Positions 53,445 to 64,000 of a stretch of DNA of 64,000 nt are shown piece by piece; position 1 is the first letter of the stretch, and each line of letters begins with the position of its first letter. The notes below the pieces were generated by a model. That model had not been told where the DNA came from, made no database searches, and saw nothing but the letters and a program-made list of their open reading frames with translations. Position numbers and translations under genes: made by a program. This stretch comes from Paramacrobiotus metropolitanus (Eukaryota; Tardigrada; Eutardigrada; Parachela; Macrobiotidae): positions 372,001 to 436,000 of the forward strand of contig NW_026570239.1 in assembly GCF_019649055.1 (NCBI RefSeq), written 5' to 3'.

Positions 53445-54797
53445 ATGGGGAAAAAGCATCTATTGGTTATTGCGCTCCCCGCATACGGCCACTTGATCCC
53501 CACTCTGGAGCTGGCCCGAAGCCTGAGCACCTTCCACACCGTTACCTTCGCGGCGTCCGCCCAGCGCACCACCCAGCTCTCCACCAAACACCACTTCCAT
53601 CCGACACCCTCCGAGGATATCACCGTCCGGGGGATCGATGACGGGATCCCTGAGGATGTCCCAGATCCCCAGGAATTCGCAAACCGGATCATGCATAGTT
53701 TCTTTCCGGCGGTGGAACGCCTGCTCCGCAGCGTCCCCACGGGAACGGAGCCCGGGGCGGTGGACGCCGTCATCACCGACAACTTTTGCGGGAAACCCAT
53801 GGAGGTGTGCACCGAGAGGGGGATTCCTTATTATCTTTTCCACACACTGGCCACCCGCGGGCTGCGATTTTTTATGCGGATGGATGACAAGACGAAAATT
53901 GTCCCGGTGACGGATTGTCGGTTGTTCGACATCCTCCCACCGCCCGGGAAGAGTGTCCCGGAGGTGTCGGCCATGTATGCCGAAATCATGCTGAACATCC
54001 GGCCGGCGACGATGGGTTCCCACGGGGTCCTGACGAATTCCTTCCGGGTGATGGACCAACCGGACCTGGATGCCCTACGCTCGGAGTCGGATTTCGGAGA
54101 CCTCCCGATGTTCTACGTCGGACCGATCTTCCCGCGGGAGCCGAAGACCTCCCCTGACGATCGGGTGCTGAAGTTTCTGGAAAAGCAACCTCCCAAGTCC
54201 ACGGTGTACGTCTCTTTTGGGACCGGAAGTGGCCCATCGGAAGAGCAGACCGTGGAGTTGGCCAACGCTCTATTGGTGACCGGTCGGCCGTTCGTCTGGG
54301 CTCTTCGGGAACAGATGCACAGGGTCCTTCCGGAGGCTATCCAGAAGAAAATGCAGGACGACAACGCCGGGTTCGTCATCACCAACTGGGCGCCGCAAAA
54401 AGCGGTGTTGGCCAGCGACCGCCTGCGGGTGTTCGTCTGCCACTGCGGCTGGGGCGGCCTGATGGAGGGCCTCTACGCAGGGGTGGCCATGGTGGCCTGG
54501 CCGATGTTCGGGGATCAGTGGCTGAATGCGGAGTGGCTTGCGGAGCACGGGGTGGCCTTCCGGATCCCGGACACGAAGGCCCGGGGTGGGAGGCTGGTCC
54601 CGGCCTCGGAGATCGCCGAGGCGATCCGGACGGTGGCGGGGGTGGACGGCAAGGTGTCGGCGTACCAGCGGGCGGCCGAACGCTGGCAGGCGGAGGTCCA
54701 AGCCGCGCTAGGTCCACAAGGGACCTCCAGTAAAGAGTTGGAGGGGTTCGCCATGTTGACATTGAATATGGAACCACCAGACCCGATTTCCGATTGA
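53445..54797 (+). CDS. UDP-glycosyltransferase (GT1), plant/bacterial-like, intronless
   Basis: 450 codons starting ACATGGGG. The N-terminus LPAYGHLIPTLELARSL contains the catalytic His16 of GT1 enzymes. The donor-binding signature begins at NWAPQKAVL (about residue 312) and runs through VFVCHCGWGGLMEGLYAG to WPMFGDQ, with Gly-Gly where most have Asn-Ser. It would transfer a sugar from a UDP-sugar to a small lipophilic acceptor. Typical animal UGTs have a signal peptide and a C-terminal transmembrane anchor; neither is visible, so the protein should be cytosolic. The gene is conspicuously GC-rich and lacks introns, unlike all neighbours, which suggests horizontal acquisition or a retrocopy. 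The frame is intact. Confidence 0.9.
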   Translation: MGKKHLLVIALPAYGHLIPTLELARSLSTFHTVTFAASAQRTTQLSTKHHFHPTPSEDITVRGIDDGIPEDVPDPQEFANRIMHSFFPAVERLLRSVPTGTEPGAVDAVITDNFCGKPMEVCTERGIPYYLFHTLATRGLRFFMRMDDKTKIVPVTDCRLFDILPPPGKSVPEVSAMYAEIMLNIRPATMGSHGVLTNSFRVMDQPDLDALRSESDFGDLPMFYVGPIFPREPKTSPDDRVLKFLEKQPPKSTVYVSFGTGSGPSEEQTVELANALLVTGRPFVWALREQMHRVLPEAIQKKMQDDNAGFVITNWAPQKAVLASDRLRVFVCHCGWGGLMEGLYAGVAMVAWPMFGDQWLNAEWLAEHGVAFRIPDTKARGGRLVPASEIAEAIRTVAGVDGKVSAYQRAAERWQAEVQAALGPQGTSSKELEGFAMLTLNMEPPDPISD

Positions 54798-55403
54798 TTT
54801 AGCTTAAACAGATTTTCTTCGTTCAGTGATTTTGCCACATTTTCAGCTCGCTTACTCGTAGAGAACCACGGAAACAGCGTAATAATGTACAATTCGTAAT
54901 CTCTTGAGCCATAAATCTCATGAAAGTTTATTATGGTTTCGTGGCTGCACTTGCGATAAACGGACAACCCGTGTTACCCATTTATTTCCGGAAATACGTG
55001 CTGTAGTTCTGATCTCTGAACCTTACCCGATAAGAAATATTTACTGAATGCGCGCGGCATTTCTGCGAATTACGTGTAAAATGTTTTTTTTTATTTTGGC
55101 GTTGAAGAAAATCAAGTGTTGTGGAGTGGACGATTTAGCTCGGCAAACTGATTTATTCATCATGGTACAAAAGCCAGCGTCGCACAGAATAAATTTTCAA
55201 ACAAAGATTTGCCTCAGTTCGCCCAAAAAGAGACAGTCGCCACTCGCCACCACGAAATGTCCAATAATTCTTGAAACGAAACAGTTATTTGACGCCCAAC
55301 AGACATGATATAGGTAAGTAATTTTTCAGCGCGTATGATACTGCTATTACACAGTTCTTGCTTATAGATCATTATCCAAACATAAAGTCGAAAGAAGTCC
55401 CGC
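54798..55403. other. Spacer between the glycosyltransferase and F-box genes
   Basis: AT-rich. No AATAAA is obvious close to the glycosyltransferase stop. No gene seen. Confidence 0.4.
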
Positions 55404-58242
55404 TCAGCAGTCGGTCGCCGGATAAAGTACAGGTCGCACATGAAATCGTCGCTTGTCCCGCTGCACTCGCGACATCATGGCCGCGTTCAGCACCCATAGG
55501 GTCAGTGTAGATAGCGACGTCATGTCTAAGCGGCACAGCTCGGCTCCCGTCCAGCTCGGCTTCCCACGGTAACGGTTTGTTAGCCGGGGATCGTGGCACT
55601 GATAGGTCACCAAGATCTAGAAAAAAACCATCGAAATTTCGAATTCAGTCGGGCGCAGCCGCTGAGCAGTGTGAACTAGCTAAGTCACTTGCTAGAAGCG
55701 AAGGTATCGTCCGATTACGGATCGCAGTTATTTTGTCCCTGTGCATGCAAAACATGTGGCACTTGGTGTAATGTCAGTTGCCTGACTACGTACAAGGATA
55801 TCGGTAAGAACCTGTTTATTATAACAGGAGAGATTCGATCCATGTGTGACATGACTTCGTCTTTTAGACTTTCGCTATTTTCGTTTGCCATGTTTCAGGA
55901 TTGGTAGATTTGCTGCTGTACGGATTCTTCGTTCGAAATCAACATTCCATCATTTTCCATGTGGTTAAGAATTAAACTTACCGTTAGTTTCAATGCAGTC
56001 GCTTCCAATGCTAATCGGGATAAATTCTTCATTTGATTGTACGAGCTCGTATTATTGAGCTGAATGCTCTTCGTCTTTGCACTTATTGTGAAGAAAATTC
56101 AGCACGAAACTAAACGTTCAGGTTCTTGAATGCTTTTTTTCAGGAGAGAAAATGTGAATCCACCTACCCGTTTAATGGTGGCGCAGGTTTGTGACAGTTC
56201 GTTGACCTGCACTTTCTTCACAATCCAACTGGATAGCCGGAGAACATCGAGCTGAATCTCCATCCAGTGCAACTGCCGCTCCAGTAGTTCATACAAATCC
56301 GATTGCACATCGGGCAGGGTGCCGCTGAGGACGGTGACGTCGTTGGTGAAAATCGTGGCGTCGCTGCTCAGCATCCTGTCATTCTGCTCGTCGCCGATGC
56401 CACAAAACTGGCAGTTGCGCCAGATGAGGCACTCCACGGCCGCCGCCGCCCCGATACATGTCTTGGCAAGCAGTTGCACTTCCGTCGAGAGCCGATCTTC
56501 ACCGAGATCCCAACGGCAGCGGTTGGCTATAACCTGCGAAGCAATGAGATAAATTTTCAGTAGCCCACCTTCGCCCGGTGGACTGGAGCGGGTGGCAAAC
56601 TGATTAATTTGAATTCACCATCATTCAGTAGATCGGCATTCTGACTTTTGAGCTCAGCTTCGCAGATATATTCGAGTATTGTTAAAATACTCGAGAGAAA
56701 GCTGCCCGAGAGAAAGGATTTGGTTCTATAGATTATGGACAATCGCTGGCGTTAATTGCAGAATTTTAACCAAAAAACAGGAGTTGCACAAGCTATCTGC
56801 AGGAAGCGGATAAAAATACTTATGTAAATGTAAGACGGCGCGAGAAATCGGGTGCCGCAGAATCCAGGGACAAAAGTTACCCGCAATTCTATTATCATTA
56901 ATTTACGATTAAAATTCGAACTTTCGGCGCCAGCTACCGGCATCTGATAACTGACCTGCAATTTTTTTGTTTTGTTACCGCGCTGATCGTATAGAGCACT
57001 GATCAGACGCAGACAGTCGCTAAGCTCTTGCTGCCTCGAGCGCTGCGTGGCGTTGGTAATGGCGACCATTTCCGTGGTGGCGGTTAAATACCGAATGACG
57101 CATACCCAACCGAGGCGGCGGTCGTGCCGGCGTCGCCAAAGTTGAGCGCCAAGCGCTGGCTGGTGTTATCCTGTTGGATGATGGAGTTCCACAGCGGGCA
57201 CACGCGGCGATAGGACGGTCGCTCATTCGTACCGAAGCAGGAGAGAACCTCTCGCAGGAGTTCCGGTGGGAATGCGGCGAACATGTAAGGGGACGGCTGA
57301 ACAGCTGCTGCATGGAGAGGAACCTTAATTCTGGGTAGTGTCCAGTAACCATCGGCGAAAGTCCAACCGGCCTGTAGACGGTTTGCCATCTCCGTTTCGG
57401 CCAGTTCATTCATCCGGTTCTATTAAGTGATTATACGAGTATACACAAAAATGTCTCATCCCGGCAAAGCAAACAGCCTAACGGTTTTTTTTATCATATG
57501 GTACGTAATACCATACCAGCTCTTCTTTTGATATTGGCTTTAGCTTCGCGGGTGTCCAGCTGTCCTGAAGATACAGCAGGCTCTCGTTGAACCTGCTGAT
57601 GGGGAATGCCGTATAGTTATGGTTGGTTGCCATCAGCCCTTCCTGCCACAGACACCACAATGCCAGCTCCATCGGCTGCCCCGTTCGATACTCCTGCGGC
57701 AGTTTACACGCTCGCGTAATGTAATCATCGGCCCCGACAACGCGCACTACCCGCTCCCGGCGTCTTAACGGAAGCACGGGGGCGCTGACGAATTTCACCA
57801 CGACGCTATCACCCATTTCGATTCGGATATAAACGAATTTATTCCACAGAACCCGGCGCACCAGGAACACCGCCGGATACCATGTCCACGGATGGTCGGA
57901 GGCCGTCCGCGCCAGAACCTGGAAGGTCCCAGAGAACGCGGGATTGTTCAGTGCATTGTTGTACTCTTCTGCCCAGCCGTTTGAGGAAGAGAAGCGCCCC
58001 TGCTGTGAGCTGAGACAGTGTAGCGCCCTTTCAAATTCGACAAACTGGGAGCGTCCCTCAGGCACGCCGAAATCTGCGATCAAGCCGCCGTGGACGGTGT
58101 TGACGACCAGACCACGCTGGAGGAGTCCTTTGGAATTTTCCACATCCACGGCGTTCCATTGGTAGATGTCGGTGCCAGGATAAATCTCGCAGGGAGGCAA
58201 TGAGTCTGAACAATCGAACGATCGGGTTCCGTTGCTCAACAT
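55404..58242 (-). pseudogene. F-box family gene, multi-exon, frameshifted
   Basis: Minus strand, five parts. 58242-57478: 254 codons of an N-terminal domain rich in Trp and Arg (QRGLVVNTVHGGLIADFG, LPLRRRERVVRVVGADDYI) that I cannot name. 57413-57084: F-box-like helix FPPELLREVLSCF...YRRVCPLWNSII. 57083-56956: continuation TEMVAITNATQRSRQQELS in another frame, so a one-base shift lies near 57090. 56533-56168: exon with clean acceptor and donor (CGG|GTAGGT). 55616-55404: last exon (acceptor TTTTTTTCTAG). The last three junctions are all phase 0. The join between the first two parts is unresolved (TAG at 57480). F-box proteins recruit substrates to SCF ubiquitin ligases. The paralogous last exon is at 61582-61809. 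Confidence 0.6.
55640..56045 (+). pseudogene. Old retroelement C-terminal fragment, copy 4, inside an intron
   Basis: DIGKNLFIITGEIRSMC...FRLSLF and the trailing AAATTCTTCATTTGATTGTA match the fragment at 8308-8555. It lies antisense in the 551-bp last intron of the F-box gene. Confidence 0.5.
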
Positions 58243-60762
58243 TGTCGTATTACTCCAGATAAATCGTAATGCTTAGTAAGTCTCATAAAGTTGTATAAGC
58301 AACTCCGCATACAAATATTATTTTATCCGCGTGGGTTCGCTTGTATCTCAGAACAGCCTATGAAACAAATCAATGCCTGAACGTTCTGAATTGGTAGCTG
58401 CTGTAAAGCCGACCTGAATTTTAAGGCAGCACTCAAGAAGCTGTCTGCTGCTCTATCCTCGTCCTCCGCTGTGTTCAACGTTCAACTGACCCGAGGACAG
58501 CGAGAAAAGGGGCGGATATGATTGCATAATTCCAGCTAACTACACTCCGTAGTCAAGACAGCCAGGTCGCCCTTGCATCTAAACGAAGACTGTCCAGAGA
58601 TAAAGCACTGTGGGCCCGTGGCTTTACTCTTATGAAAGGGAAGAAAGCCTGCAGTTAAACCATAATCTGTATCTTTCATTATCTGTCATTATGGTTTAGC
58701 TGTGCAAGCTGAAGATTGAAAGGGAAAGACCGTACCTGAGATATGGCGAATGCTCGGATACTTGTTGGTAATGGATACGGATTCATGCTTGCTTAGATAC
58801 ATGCTCCAGGAACTAAATAATCGTTTGCCGGGCCCGTGGCCGGTTGAATACGTAATACTAATGCCGATTGGAAAGTCACTTTGTAGTGTAACTAATTGTT
58901 CAACATAAATTGGTACCAGGTTTTCGTAATTATACGGAATCTACTTGATTTTTTCCCCGTAATAAGAAACTAAAAACATCCGCAGTTTCGTTTTCTTTAT
59001 GATTGCAAGAATAATACGGAATCGTATACGGAAAAATTTTCCATAACGAGCGGTAATTGTATCGGATCGTACATTCGTCTTTTTCAACTGACACTGGCGT
59101 TATCCGAACTTTGGTAGATGGATCTAAGGTCACCAGGGATGTCCGTGCTAGCCTCCTATGGCGCTGTTGTTAACATGCGACGTGTCACATATACCAGTAG
59201 GAACATATCTGCTGTCGTGAACTAAAACAGAGGGAAAGTGCGGCATCGGCACTCAGCGATAATGAAAGACGAGAAACTACCGAGAGCGATTGCTGTTAGG
59301 CGGTATTTGTTTTCATCGTTCGATTTTACCTTAATACAAACAGACCGCGATCGATCTCCACTCTCTCCACTTTCCATTCAATGAAGATGAAAAGCACTAA
59401 TGGCAGCATTCAGTCATCGGTAGCGGTGTTATCATCCCGTACTGAATTGTTCGGAAATAATAGGGGAGAGCCCATCCGGAGCCGGTGCTGTGTTTATTTT
59501 TATAGCTCGCGGTTACCTTAATAAAAATAGGCCGTGATCATTCTCTCCGCTTTCCATATATGAAAGATTGAAAAGCAGTTGATATACACTCAGTCGTTGG
59601 TGGCGGAGTTACTATCTCCGTCTCGTAGTAAATTTTTGCTGCTGACTGACGAAACACTCCTGCGCCTGCGCGAACAGATACAATCAGAAAGTATGAGGGA
59701 CCGAATCGAGATCAGTCAGTATCACTCTATTAGGCTATTAGCAATGCTTCATGAACTGACAGTATATTAGCCACCTCATCATTAGTTTTGAACGCCTCTG
59801 TACCCAGAGCGGTGTGAAGGGAACGGGTGTATTTCTGCCATGCCTCGTTAAGCCCCGATTTACCGAGCCGACCTCTGCTGTTGATGACTTTACCTATGAA
59901 AATCTGGCGACTTATCATAAACGAATCACGGAAATTCGCTTGAGGTACGTTGCCAGATATTTTTCGGGACAATTACCTTCGTCTTATTGGAGGGAATTTG
60001 GATTATAATGCAGCTGCCACGGTCTGTAGTCGTTGGAGTCATTGGAAATTACTTTCTCTTTCCGACAAAGCCGGTCTGCCAACGTAACGGCTCCCTGGAT
60101 AACTGTTGACCATGGCACAAACAAAACCGAAGATGGTTGGTTGAAGAAAACCAATTCCGTACTGGTATTAGTTTTCTACCAGTACGGCATCGGTATTCTT
60201 CAAACACTTACCTTTGCTGGCGTTGTTGCCCATGTGGTTATAGCCATGAGACTTATTAATAGCAAATAAGTCAATGAAAGGTACCGATAAAGTGGACCAT
60301 CGAACTGTACCGATGGAGAAATGCAATTTTTTTTCCTGTAAACAGTGCGATTTTTCTTGCTCCCTGGGCTCGTTTTGTATATACATTGTATTGCGAAATA
60401 AATTGATCTGTTGACTGTTTGCAACCAGAGTGACCTGACCGCACGACAGACCATACGCTTGAAGGACAATATGTATTGCTGACCAATCGCAACACCTGGG
60501 GCGAAGGATAGTACGCCTAAAATCTAACGCAACACCTTGTTGAGCTATTAATGCAGCCATAAAATTTAATTTTGAGTGTTCTCAGTCAGAGATTTGGATC
60601 GGCCTACAAATAATGCAAGTGGACACTTTGAAAAACGCTCAAGTTCGAACATGGACTCCAGATGCGCCTTAGATGCCAATTTTGCAGTGGATAACTCGCC
60701 TGGCTCGCACGGCTTTTGCATTTTGCACGATCATTTACGTGCTAAGAGAAGTGAGCCGGTAT
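58243..60762. other. Intergenic DNA with R1 repeats
   Basis: Two R1 copies (59225-59450 and 59505-59610) in the same orientation. No gene with recognisable features. Confidence 0.45.
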
Positions 60763-61267
60763 TGGTGGAGGTCAATTACATTTGGGTAACCGTTGCGCGA
60801 CGGGTAATGGGAAAACGCGTAAAAAAGTATCCATGACTCAGCAAAAAAATTATCGCCCAATCGTAAGTCGAGTACGCTTCCGTGCCAAGAGAGAAATTGA
60901 ACACCGAAGTGGAACTGAAAAACTCATTTTTAATGCTGTAATGTGCTAAATGTGGTATTACGTCAAAAAAGTTAATTATGAGTTTTGGAGTGCGACCCTG
61001 GGTCGCTGGATTTACTTTTGGTCCAAACACAAACAAATTTTGTTAATCTGTGCAAGAGAGTTAGGAGTTACTCGTAATTTGGGTAATGGTTGCGCTTCGA
61101 CGTCGAAGCGCAACGCTTACGCGGACAAGTAAGCGGAAAACCCATCCCAGATTTTGGGATTACCAATCAGAATGTTTGCTTGCTTACGCGCTGTTACGTC
61201 ACATTTTTTACGCGTTTCCCCGTTACCCGTCGCGCAACGGTTACCCAAATGTAATTGACCTCCACCA
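60763..61267. mobile_element. MITE of about 505 bp
   Basis: Inverted ends TGGTGGAGGTCAATTACATT (60763) and complement ending at 61267 match over about 60 bp with few mismatches. An internal partial copy of the terminal sequence (ATTTGGGTAATGGTTGCGC, about 61077) lies beside a 26-bp palindrome. No ORF. Confidence 0.8.
61089..61114. repeat. Perfect 26-bp palindrome
   Basis: Self-complementary sequence centred on TTCGACGTCGAA, inside the MITE. Confidence 0.85.
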
Positions 61268-61581
61268 TTGCACATCATGCATTTACAAATGCAAACTTTT
61301 ACCGTACTTTCGCGCACTCTAGAGCACTTTTCTGCGTTGTTTTAAGACAATTTCTACAGCCAATGAATTTTTATACATATGATTTGTATAAATTGACCTG
61401 AAACCGCTTATACGCCATCATCCTGTTGCGGAGATATCGCTGAAATAATATTCCAAAAGTTTGAAAAGCACAGAGGCGCAACAGAAGCCAAATGGCACAG
61501 AAAGAGTCATCCCCATCATCCGATGATGATACTATCGCTTTTGTTCTAACAGAAAGGTAATTGAACAGGACTGAATCCAAC

Positions 61582-61809
61582 TCAGTAGTAGTCCATCGGC
61601 GGATAGGCGGCAGGTTGCGGAGGAAAGGGTTGCCCAGATGGTGGTTGATTGCGGTGAGCTCGCGACAGCATGGCCGCGTTCAGGACCCACAACGTCAGTC
61701 TGGACAGCGTCGTCATGTCTAAATAACACAGCTCGACCGCACTCCAGGCCGGCTTCATGCGGTAAGGGTTCGTCAGGCGGGGATCGTTGCACTGATAGAC
61801 TATCAAAAT
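61582..61809 (-). CDS. Last exon of a paralogue of the F-box family gene
   Basis: Begins after a good acceptor (TTTTCTCCAG) and reads ILIVYQCNDPRLTNPYRMKP, then WVLNAAMLSRAHRN and a Pro-rich tail before the stop. It matches 55616-55404 closely through the first 50 residues, then diverges. Upstream exons would lie at higher coordinates, but I find none between 61810 and 64000, so they are far away or this is an orphan duplicate. Confidence 0.5.
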   Translation of the reverse strand: MLIVYQCNDPRLTNPYRMKPAWSAVELCYLDMTTLSRLTLWVLNAAMLSRAHRNQPPSGQPFPPQPAAYPPMDYY

Positions 61810-61859
61810 CTGGAGAAAACAGCAGCAAAACGTACAACAAGAATTCTGGCTTGGCTAAA

Positions 61860-64000
61860 AAATTTTATTCCGACGGTTTATGTAAGTTTTGTTTTACGAT
61901 TTACTTGCACACACAGGTCATAAACCAACTGAGAAAGTGCACGTACGTAACGCTCTCAGCCACTAAAACACCGAAGCGAACCGGAAAACAAATTGAATAA
62001 ACTGTTTACCGAGGTTTATTTTAAACCTTTTTATAACCTAAACTTTAGGTGCGGCTGTTGTAACACCCCCGCACCCCCTTTTACTTAACTAGGGAAGTGC
62101 ACCGCTGCAGGCTAGCACTAAAAGACCGAAGCGAAGCCCGAAATTTCCGTAAGATGGTCCATTTTGAACAAAATCTTATCCTGCATTACGAATTTTCGCC
62201 ATAAATTATATTTACATATTTCTTTCAACATTAAAACCTGCTGCCTGTATTATGCAGTCAGGATGGTTTGTCAACAGGCTCAGAACGAAATTTTACAGTA
62301 GAGGTACTCAGGAAAGAAGACTGACAAAAATTTCGCAGGTAAAACAGGTACGCGTATAGAGCACAAGCAGAGAAAAACTAACAAGTTGTTTTAGTTAAAT
62401 ACAATAATTATTGTACTTCCTCTTAATTAAAGAATATACAGAAAAGTATAGGAATTACTTAACTATGGAGTACAACGTGTACTTTTTACAATTATAAATC
62501 TTATTCCGCCCGTAAAAATGCATATTCACCCATTTGAGGGAAGTATGTCGGTCCCTGGTACCAATTAATTTCGGACACAAAACATTTCGTTTCTTACTCC
62601 TAAACACTTTTTCTGGCACCAAACTTTTCTCCTTTCAACTTTTATCCCGACACTCATTCATCATTGTCGCCACACGCTTTCATCAGATTTCATCACTCAA
62701 CTAACTAATTTAATATCTGACTGCTAACTTCGGCAACATGTGATTACACGGAAAAAATTTGCAAAATTATAGCTGTGTATAGGTCAACAGCACTTTGCCC
62801 AGCCAAACAGAAATTATGCTCATTAATGATTAAGGTACATTAGTAGCCTAATGTGGGCCCCAAGAAACACGTTTCTACAGATACTACAGATATGTATACT
62901 ATGTGCTGAGATAAATTTCCTCATTAATGCTCATATTATTGGGTGTTTTGGTCATCTTATAAGGCGAAAGCTTCCTGCTCAGGTAATTTTTGCATGAAAA
63001 CGAGGTTGCCCAAAATAAATAGCTCTCGTAGTAAAAGCTTCGCTCATGCAGTTCTAAGCATAAAAGATACTGAATTAAATCATTACAGTAAAATAATCAT
63101 TCAGCAAAATCAATAAATCACTACGATTTTCATAAAAGAAAAACACGAAGAACTGGAAACGGACCGTCTGCAATGTAAAAGAAACCGGTTTTTCACTTTG
63201 ACAAAATTCAACAATTCCAGATTTTTACAATCCCGATTTCTTTTAGTAATTACGGAGCAGTGAAAAACACATATATTTTCACATAATACATATATGGGGC
63301 AAAACCAGTCTAGCCGAATCGTCTCCCCGCATTGCTGCCGTCACCCGGCTGGAGTTTTACGTTGTGGCTAAAGTCGCTAAACATGGTGCTATGTACCGCT
63401 CCTGATTTAACCATAATTATTTACTGCCGTAACGTCACATTCCAGCCGGATGACGGCAGCAGTGCCGTGAACCGGCTCCACTAAAACGGTTTTCATCCCT
63501 ATATAGGTAGTAGGCTCACACTAATATATGCTCTCTGCTACTACTAAGTGCGTGAGCAGCGTGACCGACGGACAGATTACTGCGTGACCGACATGACCGA
63601 CAAAAACTCCTGTTATCTTGAACATAGAGGACCTTCGCTTCGCTTCGGTCGATTAAATTAAACACACCCTTAGGATATAGCCACAGACTTCTCAATCCCT
63701 TTGACTATTGCCACTCTTTGGTCATTTTTTATACGACAATGCTGCTAGGCTGACCTTTCCTTCAACTTAAATGAGATCATCTTAGTCCCCAGCTACGACA
63801 GATTCCTCGTGATGCTACACTGGTTGACATTAACCGGTGCCGGCGACTACGGGCTCCTGTTTTTGCGGAAAGAGGGGCGCAGCCGTTTGTTTATGACTCG
63901 GCGATGCCGGCGAAACGTCGGTACCACCTCTGTCGGCATCACTCATTAAGAAAGTGTTGAGATCGAACGGAAGCGTGAACACCGAAATTTCCTTTCCGCG
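61860..64000. other. Intergenic DNA, no gene seen
   Basis: Contains repeated CACTAAAA.ACCGAAGCGAA (about 61960 and 62118), and an inverted pair CTGCCGTCACCCGGCTGGA / TCCAGCCGGATGACGGCAG (about 63339 and 63432) enclosing about 75 bp. The latter is a possible small foldback. No ORF or RNA gene is supported. Confidence 0.5.

Noticed and set aside
53460-54777. Long antisense and alternate-frame ORFs in the glycosyltransferase gene
   Set aside because: They are shadows caused by high GC content. Only the plus-strand frame from 53445 carries GT1 motifs.

Overview
The window looks like nuclear DNA of a small-genome metazoan. Coding genes are interrupted by short GT-AG introns (about 45-90 bp), promoters carry TATA boxes, AATAAA signals follow several ORFs, and roughly half the sequence is transposable elements. 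A soil or freshwater invertebrate such as a tardigrade would fit (plant-like glycosyltransferase, F-box family gene, giant Polinton), but nothing here proves the phylum.

Layout. 1-3.6 kb: one apparently intact host gene for a coiled-coil P-loop protein behind a TATA box. 4.5-7.9 kb: a decayed DIRS-type tyrosine-recombinase retrotransposon (minus strand: gag-like, RT, RNase H, recombinase). 8.3-12.4 kb: 3' pieces of non-LTR-like retroelements, one with a 58-bp triplication. 12.86-30.62 kb: a nearly complete Polinton/Maverick (terminal inverted repeats about 1.2 kb) plus a stray duplicate of its inner end. 30.7-43.7 kb: gene-poor, filled with MITEs, foldback elements and old repeats. 43.97-50.23 kb: an autonomous MULE-like DNA transposon whose three-exon transposase carries a C-terminal cysteine-protease-like domain. 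51.5-53.2 kb: its non-autonomous derivative. 53.4-54.8 kb: an intronless, GC-rich UDP-glycosyltransferase gene, a candidate for horizontal transfer. 55.4-58.2 kb: a broken F-box family gene; the last exon of a paralogue lies at 61.6-61.8 kb. 62-64 kb: no gene seen.

The Polinton is the centre of interest. It has all six core functions: protein-primed DNA polymerase B, chromodomain integrase, packaging ATPase, adenovirus-type protease, major capsid protein and penton. Between the polymerase and the capsid block it also carries a gene that aligns along its whole length with the TATA-binding protein core (two repeats, both minor-groove Asn, three of four intercalating Phe, the fourth Tyr). The neighbouring gene across an 11-unit palindromic repeat array has PC4-like domains. 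I infer an element-encoded transcription-initiation module. Eight minus-strand genes are packed end to end, with start-stop overlaps including TAATG, like a viral or bacterial operon. The polymerase has three in-frame stops and the protease a frameshift, so this copy is probably recently dead.
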